In this document: positions 53,701 through 61,100 of the stretch, piece by piece
How the letters are laid out: each line of letters opens with the position of its first letter
Position numbering within the stretch: position 1 is the stretch's first letter
Assembly (NCBI GenBank): GCA_017506865.1
Contig: JAFCMP010000157.1
Span: 1,054,001 to 1,118,000, forward strand
DNA from: Tribonema minus
Lineage: Eukaryota > Sar > Xanthophyceae > Tribonematales > Tribonemataceae
Direction of reading: 5' to 3'
DNA: 64,000 bases
Program-made: the position numbers and the translations under genes
Notes under the pieces: model-generated
Seen by the model: the letters and a program-made list of their open reading frames with translations, nothing else
What the model was told of the DNA's origin: nothing
The model's database searches: none

Positions 53701-54056
53701 TCTGCAGACAGTCTCGCCGAGGCAGATGCCCCGGACTTGTGCGAGGCCGCCAACAGCTCGAGCAGCCGGGTATAACGGGCTCTGGATACGGTTAGACCGG
53801 CACCAGTCTCACCCGCATCAGAGCTGGCGTCGTCACCGGCGCCAGCGCATATCTCGTCGTCGAGCTCCGCCTCTCGCTCGCTACCGCCAACGGCCGGCGC
53901 AGGAGGGGTTGCGGGCTCCTTTGACGACTTGGACTTCTTCGCGGGCTTCTCCGGCTTGTCAGCCGGTGCCGCATCAGCCTTGCCCTTACTCCCCTTTCTT
54001 TTCGTGGAGGAGTCCGAGTCTGCACATGGAACAGGATCATGTGTTGAGTCTCTCAA
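44751..54056 (-). CDS. Gag - cytosine methyltransferase - Pol polyprotein, family 2
   Basis: 3101 codons open from 54056. The first codon is TTG and the true start is uncertain. Order by approximate residue: charged helical Gag (1-550); zinc segment VCFDCQTTLPRG...H...C (562-589); C5 methyltransferase (about 810-1120) with CCGIGGWDEGL, catalytic SPPCTDYANG, ENV and CHRRRLYVV; retroviral-type aspartic protease region (about 1315-1400); reverse transcriptase (1685-1872, YVDD about 1848); RNase H (1995-2122); integrase HHCC finger and DDE core (2445-2625); GPY/F-type module (about 2752); chromodomain-like WDYRWLLRDGTLSTWKTEDD (2815-2870); Tudor-like YWRVRYEDGDWEDF (2919-2955). The methyltransferase would transfer methyl groups from AdoMet to cytosine C5. 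The frame looks whole. Confidence 0.88.
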   Translation of the reverse strand: MRDSTHDPVPCADSDSSTKRKGSKGKADAAPADKPEKPAKKSKSSKEPATPPAPAVGGSEREAELDDEICAGAGDDASSDAGETGAGLTVSRARYTRLLELLAASHKSGASASARLSADEVQLQERFQDLDAQAKVLRGLRDASKEGSPERTMYKTDLYAITYQLPRLKASMEQVEVDRCAYSQRFSALETARIELDAIMDRDLGDADTLRRLKAFEKVQLVQHLQAGRLVQVAPPRVDVAASIQMSHTAPSSTGVTTTPSDDGSEPSRADGADAANRGKGDVYAKAGRIAGVADLSSRVGVCVTRLDSLTAALRSMAEDVKVHALSVAIKASKDKPLLSTVRLLSLEVGGKRKGWEQLTYAERCAAIIEHFNSEAAQEKVYNSLLQARRLPSESPGELALRVRNMVVQAGGSESSREFSEKLHYLRLISSKERTAARVALGRGWQDAGLASIQEHIERTWNGKAHAASKGGPTSQDGSDLESLRDDASQASDAPRQTPSASQIARKERTLADKERRLAKKEKALEVRAAAVAAKSAPAAAPARRGPPAPEHDNSGMVQFNPRSHWVCFDCQTTLPRGIAVDMHRNTPNCPAFDPSRRPRAAPYGGPRGEPRGAPPAHQANQYTRYGPRPPFPPPAAMPQAPVVAAAAAAAAPTPAEADEYHKMMAFVAWQRAQGESTSLARARAALSGGGTSGARAAVELEHAFGQRDMCVSASIATSPRERAPGHNDAVLLAMLHPSLPSVPSLAEVSQSTADANMQLEGDSANDTPPSNTGSPHTVTIPNASESPVCATAVTQDPDAGMPVAGAARHVTHASICCGIGGWDEGLKQASVAGLVVDTQLAVDKCPRVCEAYHELHPGTHKVLNACLSDDAVAIALAELDPDLTTMSPPCTDYANGSGVEGAAAEVTIMAARLIVRAKLRCCVIENVVSMLSSKAWARAQALLLAHGYCLYVSKLKGSDFSIACHRRRLYVVIARAGVGVTTAMARFGALINAIQRSSLPMSVRRVLRCPERCFFWKSRVKGTKSVYDADDCMPSPVRRNPGKPPVDLADYVADDEHDAGPVQNARVLSLREMAVLLTFTRDLPCKATIEDMKLWLVNLVMPRMAFHIAVGLVGSGMLDLQVGAPCPRGVRLDHDPSAPPPEWMLPGSEDYMHVAETPTEQGKVQARVAAITARYSAWQYAVTPDMICAEGLNTGPWSCTALNDSCNDSDSDVDEVEEEELVQSHPSGSSQGAYASEDEHHFDDTVHEATRRRGLGNPRVSAVAAKLHDEASRSQAAEVDPASVRPGETVVLPSGQPSKQRFARLKARVQHQRGFKERDFVSLLDPGAEAGIMAKATADELSPGTTCPLEKGDHSVIELADSRTQVKIVGALHLTLRFGNKLVRHKFYIVDLAITTILGSDFFGMYKTLFDYEDLTYQPLGSDGPKLKMLGSEAAHGTVWQGAKTAGVVKISPKVPAPPAHRAVCLVNDILIPAHTEVNVEVALHPPVKGLSPYSAVIQPAMSQTMLKLQERGVKAAMSVDIVGAHNPVRARMVNFSDQPVLMARNTFIGEARPASPEDIIELEDASATKLEQQLLQVAAAHHPNSEFSYAATAALRAIALGKAAGTYGAANVSAATPGTERTRTTQEPCTEAELREMLPTKGDLHDMKAPDGRPYAEHLMDVFNEFASVFAKDPKNPTVTNLMEFEIDTGDAMPIAEKARRWAQKEAEYIMEHVKAMHVRKQVEPSNGPWACNPVLARQGDKIRFCVDFRRLNAVTKRDSRGLGNIDDMVHQMKGARYVSSVDMAAGYHQIPLRESDKPKTAFRTPDGGLWQYTVAPFGLVNLPAQFTRLMHNTLGAALGAYAMVYVDDVLIYDDSMETHLAHIRDVLSRIKDAGLSVARHKCQWFQTEIKFLGHIVGSGGIRPDPEKVQAMSDMSAPLNVKGRADKGLVRTVLGCFNYYRRYVQDFATLAAPLVELTKSDAEMVWDRRRRDAFEALKKAMCEAKLVSHPDFSLPFVLYTDASQTATSGILTQFKPVQALSGKEAAPAAGRRRTVNGKEEMEVVVGYFSKINSTQDAKLGATALECLAVVLSLNHYRPYVWGNPVTVVTDAAALRWLLTLQDHNGKLMRWAMRLLEYDITVQHRPGLVNSNADGLSRLPMQKELDAPREYEQADEQWSDSIPCFAAPPSGVKFAHFVEEFAAPLGEFADQAKATNHGSHVSAAAIKIANFRGKLVSNEWGTPFSLNELAMKNASEDSSIAARLATLTVQQVNVLLCELDEEDSSWTDGETASMSFSPATLHMYANACMDEAAESDWDSPASSKTASISAKRRRVAANTAVPLPGGAIPPQRTEGVSEPRRKRTLSRPSHELVPEPVDGTTPVPAMLSREAFIELQQRDPLCQAVSRTLRDNIYPQDSELAAHLMVNRDWYCHEEDGLLVHLATSHPKRGMVLRQWFVPAALRPLVLRLGHDDATAGHAGASATYVRLFERFYWPRISSDVHTYVTSCMSCLQRKKATTGKAKMMLTLPTRMFQRAHTDITMTSVVSSEGHIGLLTVIEARSGFCWLMPIKNKDMHTVARLLYKVILEMGSMLEELVSDQGKEFLNIVVRDLCSIFRIMKIDTSAYHPQANGVAERQNERIMAILTAWVDKTQQNWHEGVEAVQFALRSTPREETGLSPFYCVYGREPSLPFETFPDEVHGGDLHSEIERKRVNLKMAQKVIDEAYGIKARRVDKANEAVKRAMKVKVGDLVMIKQKPAKGRSRKLDPKFIGPWVVAEETGGSGLSFSCRMMGRRVRRTRAHVTNMKPFHLRPSVMELDNPYAVLNEEDIKQLPKDGWLERLVDRRYNPNGSWDYRWLLRDGTLSTWKTEDDALEVAMPWTLDTFHALYELKHVNDMPDYATRIPREDRRVSTKEAALALFPRGTKVVREERGALKQQVKYLWGTITGYLAPYWRVRYEDGDWEDFTKRQLQCAIALAEATQQRAKDLGVTVSSPKVVQEMCPGIPPDFGATYHGQTVRVKSATGWSRAVLKEYLPRAGKYTFRVHYNGHPVTRLITVRLRPDYYSTAVTSEQAEADPMSSWNLLLTTVAEEVPLGQESGQGGSDSYSGDDMDLSDGDVR

Positions 54057-55170
54057 ATATACCCCTCACCATCCAACAATAAGATATCCATCAGCCTGGG
54101 AGAACAAAAATTATTATAGTACTCATCAAGAGAGCCTCTCTTGGAACATGGGATGTCCCTGTGCGCTCGCCCGTGCAATTAGCCAGCCCGGGACGTGCAC
54201 AGAACACACCGGCACTCCCATGAGATGCATGTGGTTGCCAATCATAGCCACGCAAGTCAGTAGAACCACGGGCTCCCGCAACCGTGTCAACCGCGGCATG
54301 CTATGTCTCAATGCATTTGATTCTAGTGCGGCAGCGGCAGAGCAGAGTTACTGTTGTTGCTGCGCAAGCACCATATGCACACCTGTTTATCGTCGTAGTT
54401 AACGCTGTTGCCTAGCTGATTGTGGCCTGCACCAATCCAACACCTCCGGTATGCAACCGTTACCTAAGTTGCTCTGGGTAGCAACTTCAAGCGAGCGTCG
54501 ACGCATTCGCAAGACGAACTGTGATCATCAGCTCGATTACACCATCATCAGATGGTGCCGAGAAACAAAGGGTGGGGGGTGATGGGTAACCTCGCAAGCC
54601 CACTAATGCCCGTGCAAGTCAGTACGGGAGAACCCGTACCGCAGCTTTCGACAGTCAGCCTCATCATCTCAATTACACAGCGTTAACAGCCGACGTCATG
54701 CGAAGCAACTACGGGTGTGTGAGCCGCTGCTAAGCATGATTCCTCCGACACAGGCACTGGAGCTAGGGCGGCTCACGCAGCATAAAAGCACTGCTGCTCA
54801 GTGTTCACTTGGTAGCGACAGCTGGCACAACCAAGCAAAGGATGCGGCGTGCAGGCGCATATTTACAATGTGCATGCACACCGACCCCTGCGCTAAATTC
54901 CTCCTCGTAGCTGCCTCCAGTTAGTACGAGCGGTAACCAACACTCAGCGCGTCCGCCTCGCGAAGGGCCGATACTGAATGATTGGACGATTTCCTATTCA
55001 GTCAATTGGCCTACGTTAAGGAGCGGGAAAGCAACGTTGGCGCTCCAGAGCACGTGTTGATGAGGGCAAGCGAGGGCTAACGATACGATATTTAAGGAGC
55101 ACGTGTAGCTTGGTTCGTCAGGGCCCGCCAGAGCGAAGCAAGGGGTGGGTAAGGACTGTCTGTAGGTGCC
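54057..55170. other. Gene-free region upstream of family 2; left arm of an inverted repeat
   Basis: No supported gene and no LTR match. 54196-55170 (975 bp) recurs inverted at 63026-64000, apparently without a gap. It could include the family 2 leader or be unrelated DNA joined to it. Confidence 0.6.
54196..55170 (+). repeat. Inverted repeat X, left copy
   Basis: Ends tgtaggtgcc at 55170. Its inverted partner begins ggcacctaca at 63026 and runs to the window end, where it matches position 54196 exactly in register. I saw no mismatch in 975 bp. The pair encloses the second family 2 copy. Confidence 0.85.
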
Positions 55171-58100
55171 AGGCGTGGGCCCCCCGCGCCTGAGCATGAC
55201 AATTCAGGCATGGTGCAGTTCAACCCGCGTTCTCACTGGGTATGCTTTGACTGCCAGACAACGCTGCCGCGCGGTATCGCCGTTGACATGCATCGCAACA
55301 CGCCCAACTGCCCGGCGTTTGATCCTTCCCGCCGCCCCCGCGCCGCACCGTACGGCGGGCCGCGCGGTGAGCCGCGCGGCGCGCCACCGGCGCATCAGGC
55401 GAATCAGTACACGCGGTACGGTCCCCGCCCCCCTTTTCCGCCCCCGGCTGCTATGCCGCAGGCGCCGGTCGTGGCAGCGGCGGCTGCTGCCGCTGCGCCA
55501 ACGCCAGCGGAGGCGGACGAGTATCACAAGATGATGGCCTTTGTGGCCTGGCAGAGGGCTCAGGGTGAGTCTACTTCGCTCGCGCGCGCGCGTGCGGCCC
55601 TCTCAGGGGGTGGCACCAGCGGTGCGCGCGCCGCAGTTGAACTTGAACATGCTTTTGGTCAACGTGATATGTGCGTCTCCGCGTCCATCGCAACCTCACC
55701 ACGTGAGCGCGCGCCTGGGCACAATGACGCCGTATTGCTGGCTATGTTGCATCCTTCGTTACCCAGCGTACCTTCCCTCGCGGAAGTGTCGCAGTCTACG
55801 GCTGATGCTAACATGCAACTTGAAGGTGATAGTGCAAACGATACTCCCCCATCAAACACTGGTTCGCCGCATACGGTTACCATACCTAATGCAAGCGAAT
55901 CGCCTGTCTGTGCTACCGCTGTGACACAGGACCCTGATGCTGGCATGCCAGTGGCGGGTGCAGCGCGGCATGTGACACACGCCTCCATATGCTGCGGCAT
56001 TGGTGGCTGGGACGAGGGTTTAAAGCAGGCAAGTGTGGCAGGCCTTGTGGTGGACACTCAACTTGCTGTTGACAAGTGCCCCCGCGTGTGTGAGGCGTAC
56101 CACGAACTGCACCCTGGCACCCACAAGGTTTTAAACGCGTGCCTGAGCGATGATGCAGTAGCCATAGCACTGGCTGAACTGGATCCTGACCTCACCACAA
56201 TGTCCCCCCCGTGCACAGATTATGCAAACGGGAGTGGCGTTGAGGGGGCAGCGGCGGAGGTGACGATCATGGCGGCGCGGCTGATTGTGAGGGCGAAGCT
56301 GCGCTGCTGTGTCATCGAGAATGTGGTATCCATGCTCAGCTCCAAGGCGTGGGCGCGCGCGCAGGCTTTGCTGCTGGCCCACGGCTACTGTCTCTATGTC
56401 AGCAAGCTGAAGGGGTCGGATTTTAGCATAGCGTGCCACCGGCGGCGGGTGTATGTGGTGATTGCGCGGGCAGGGGTTGGTGTCACGACCGCTATGGCAC
56501 GGTTCGGGGCGTTAATTAATGCAATTCAGTGTTCATCATTACCCATGTCCGTACGGCGTGTTCTTCGCTGCCCTGAGCGCTGTTTCTTTTGGAAATCTCG
56601 CGTGAAGGGTACCAAGAGTGTGTATGATGCCGATGACTGCATGCCCAGCCCGGTCAGGCGGAACCCTGGAAAACCACCAGTGGATCTGGCTGACTATGTG
56701 GCTGATGATGAACATGATGCTGGCCCTGTGCAAAATGCAAGAGTACTGTCATTGCGTGAAATGGCTGTTCTGCTCACCTTCACACGTGACTTGCCATGCA
56801 AGGCCACCATTGAGGACATGAAGTTATGGCTTGTAAACTTAGTCATGCCACGCATGGCTTTTCACATTGCCGTTGGGCTTGTGGGATCTGGCATGCTTGA
56901 TCTTCAAGTAGGCGCCCCTTGTCCCCGGGGTGTCCGCCTGGACCATGACCCTAGTGCACCCCCCCCTGAATGGATGCTGCCAGGGTCTGAAGATTACATG
57001 CATGTGGCAGAGACTCCTACTGAGCAAGGCAAGGTGCAGGCTAGGGTTGCGGCCATCACCGCACGATACAGTGCTTGGCAGTATGCAGTCACCCCTGATA
57101 TGACATGTGCAGAAGGTTTGAACACAGGTCCTTGGTCTTGCACAGCGCTCAATGACTCGTGCAATGACTCAGACTCTGATGTTGATGAAGTTGAGGAAGA
57201 GGAACTTGTGCAGTCACACCCTAGCGGCTCCTCACAAGGTGCATACGCCAGTGAAGACGAGCAGCACTTTGACGACACGGTGCATGAGGCAACTCGCAGG
57301 CGTGGGCTAGGCAACCCTCGCGTGAGCGCTGTGGCTGCCAAGCTACACGATGAAGCGAGCCGCTCACAAGCCGCTGAAGTGGATCCCGCCTCGGTTAGGC
57401 CGGGAGAGACAGTTGTGTTGCCAAGTGGCCAGCCCAGCAAGCAGCGGTTTGCCAGGCTGAAGGCACGCGTGCAGCACCAACGTGGGTTCAAAGAACGAGA
57501 CTTTGTCTCATTGCTGGACCCCGGCGCTGAGGCAGGCATCATGGCAAAAGCAACGGCGGATGAGCTATCTCCAGGGACGACATGCCCTCTTGAGAAGGGG
57601 GACCATTCAGTCATAGAACTGGCAGACAGTCGCACACAGGTCAAGATCGTAGGCGCTTTGCACCTCACCTTACGGTTTGGTAACAAGCTGGTGCGGCACA
57701 AGTTCTACATTGCGGACTTGGCCATCACCACCATTCTAGGCAGCGACTTCTTTGGCATGTACAAAACCCTCTTTGACTATGAGGATTTGACATACCAGCC
57801 GTTAGGTTCGGACGGCCCAAAGTTGAAGATGCTAGGCAGCGAGGCAGCGCATGGGACGGTGTGGCAAGGCGCTAAGACCGCAGGGGCTGTGAAAATTAGC
57901 CCCAAAGTACCAGCCCCCCCTGCGCATCGTGCCGTGTGCCTGGTGAATGACATACTCATTCCAGCGCACACCGAGGTGAACGTTGAAGTTGTATTACACC
58001 CACCAGTGAAAGGGCTGAGCCCCTACTCGGCAGTAATACAACCCGCAATGTCTCAGACGATGTTGAAGTTGCAAGAAAGGGGCGTAAAGGCCGCCATGTC

Positions 58101-61100
58101 GGTGGATATTGTTGGCGCGCACAACCCTGTGCGCGCACGCATGGTGAACTTCTCAGACCAGCCGGTGCTTATGGCCAGAAACACCTTCATTGGTGAGGCA
58201 CGGCCGGCTTCGCCTGAGGATATCATTGAGTTGGAGGACGCATCTGCGACCAAGCTTGAGCAACAGCTCTTGCAGGTGGCTGCAGCTCACCACCCGAACA
58301 GCGAGTTCAGCTACGCTGCAACCGCGGCGCTGCGAGCAATTGCATTGGGGAAGGCTGCTGGTACCTATGGTGCTGCTAATGTGTCTGCTGCTACACCAGG
58401 CACAGAACGCACTCGTACCACACAGGAACCCTGCACTGAAGCAGAGCTACGCGAGATGCTACCCACCAAAGGTGACCTTCATGATATGAAAGCCCCCGAT
58501 GGTAGGCCATATGCTGAGCATCTGATGGATGTGTTCAACGAATTCGCGAGCGTGTTTGCAAAGGACCCCAAAAATCCGACAGTGACAAACCTCATGGAGT
58601 TTGAGATTGACACTGGTGATGCAATGCCCATCGCTGAAAAGGCTAGGAGGTGGGCGCAAAAGGAGGCAGAGTACATCATGGAACATGTCAAGGCCATGCA
58701 TGTGCGCAAGCAAGTGGAGCCTAGCAATGGTCCATGGGCATGCAACCCAGTACTAGCAAGGCAAGGTGATAAGATACGATTTTGCGTGGACTTCCGCCGT
58801 CTCAATGCTGTCACGAAGCGCGACAGCAGAGGTCTAGGCAACATCGATGATATGGTGCATCAAATGAAGGGCGCCCGGTACGTGTCCTCAGTCGACATGG
58901 CCGCGGGCTACCATCAGATACCATTGCGCGAAAGTGACAAGCCTAAAACGGCATTCCGCACACCTGATGGAGGGCTATGGCAGTACACAGTGGCACCTTT
59001 TGGGCTTGTGAATTTGCCTGCGCAATTCACACGCTTGATGCACAACACTTTGGGCGCTGCCCTAGGTGCATATGCCATGGTTTACGTCGACGACGTCTTG
59101 ATATATGATGACTCCATGGAAACGCACCTTGCGCATATCCGTGACGTCCTATCACGCATCAAAGACGCTGGTCTAAGTGTGGCGCGGCACAAATGCCAAT
59201 GGTTCCAAACTGAGATCAAGTTCCTTGGTCACATTGTGGGATCAGGGGGCATTCGTCCGGACCCAGAAAAGGTTCAGGCAATGTCTGACATGAGCGCGCC
59301 ATTGAATGCCAAAGGGAGAGCTGACAAGGGGCTAGTACGTACAGTACTGGGCTGCTTCAACTATTACCGGCGGTATGTTCAAGATTTTGCGACATTGGCA
59401 GCCCCACTTGTGGAGCTGACCAAAAGTGATGCAGAAATGGTATGGGATAGGCGCAGGCGCGATGCCTTTGAGGCATTAAAAAAGGCAATGTGCGAGGCAA
59501 AACTGGTGTCACACCCAGACTTCTCACTACCATTTGTGCTGTACACTGATGCATCTCAAACTGCCACTAGTGGCATTTTGACGCAATTTAAACCAGTGCA
59601 GGCACTTAGTGGCAAAGAAGCTGCCCCCGCGGCAGGCCGCAGGCGCACAGTAAATGGGAAGGAGGAAATGGAAGTAGTAGTGGGTTACTTCTCAAAAATT
59701 AATTCCACACAAGACGCCAAACTTGGCGCTACCGCGCTAGAGTGCCTGGCCGTCGTGCTGTCACTCAACCATTACCGACCTTACGTGTGGGGCAACCTAG
59801 TCACAGTGGTTACAGATGCGGCGGCCCTACGATGGCTGCTGACTTTGCAGGACCACAATGGCAAGCTTATGCGGTGGGCTATGAGGTTGCTGGAGTACGA
59901 CATTACCGTACAACACCGACCAGGCCTGGTGAACTCAAATGCAGACGGCCTGTCCAGGCTCCCTATGCAAAAAGAGTTGGACGCTCCTAGAGAGTATGAG
60001 CAAGCAGACGAGCAATGGTCAGACTCAATTCCATGCTTTGCAGCACCACCTTCAGGGGTGAAGTTTGCACATTTTGTGGAAGAGTTTGCGGCGCCCTTAG
60101 GGGAGTTTGCTGACCAAGCAAAGGCGACCAACCATGGGTCACATGTTTCTGCAGCGGCAATTAAAATTGCCAACTTCAGGGGTAAACTGGTGAGCAATGA
60201 GTGGGGCACTCCCTTCTCGCTCAATGAGCTAGCCATGAAGAATGCAAGTGAGGACTCAAGCATAGCAGCCAGGCTGGCTACGCTTACGGTCCAACAGGTC
60301 AATGTTTTGCTATGTGAGCTGGACGAGGAAGACTCTTCGTGGACGGATGGAGAGACTGCGTCGATGTCTTTCAGTCCAGCTACTTTGCATATGTATGCTA
60401 ATGCATGCATGGATGAGGCGGCAGAGTCTGACTGGGACTCCCCGGCATCTAGCAAGACTGCGAGCATATCTGCCAAGCGCCGCCGGGTCGCTGCCAACAC
60501 CGCTGTACCGCTACCAGGGGGCGCCATCCCCCCGCAGCGAACAGAGGGGGTGTCGGAGCCACGCCGTAAGCGCACACTCAGCAGGCCCAGCCATGAACTG
60601 GTCCCTGAACCAGTTGACGGGACCACGCCTGTGCCGGCAATGCTAAGCCGGGAAGCGTTTATTGAGCTCCAGCAGCGGGACCCCTTGTGTCAGGCAGTGT
60701 CACGCACTCTGAGGGACAATATATACCCGCAGGATAGTGAGCTGGCTGCACACTTAATGGTGAACCGTGACTGGTACTGTCACGAGGAGGACGGCCTGCT
60801 GGTACATCTGGCCACCAGCCACCCCAAACGCGGGATGGTGCTGCGCCAATGGTTTGTACCCGCCGCGCTGCGCCCTCTGGTTTTGAGGCTGGGGCATGAC
60901 GACGCCACGGCCGGTCACGCCGGCGCAAGCGCCACGTATGTCCGCCTGTTTGAGCGCTTCTACTGGCCTCGCATCAGCAGTGATGTACACACGTATGTCA
61001 CTAGTTGCATGTCTTGCCTACAGCGCAAGAAGGCTACGACTGGCAAGGCCAAGATGATGTTAACACTGCCAACTCGCATGTTTCAGCGAGCGCACACTGA

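Larger units (their letters stand above)
43942..54056 (-). mobile_element. Ty3/gypsy LTR element, family 2 (3' LTR plus coding region)
   Basis: Minus orientation. The 3' LTR is 43942-44497, followed inward by a polypurine tract and a 3101-codon open frame. No matching 5' LTR is found to the right within the window: the DNA beyond 54057 is the start of the inverted-repeat region. The coding part looks whole and the 5' end is missing or rearranged. Same domain order as family 1 but clearly a different family. Confidence 0.85.

Noticed and set aside
54057-55170. 5' LTR of the family 2 element
   Set aside because: No similarity to the LTR at 43942-44497, and the segment is duplicated inverted at 63026 rather than directly repeated.
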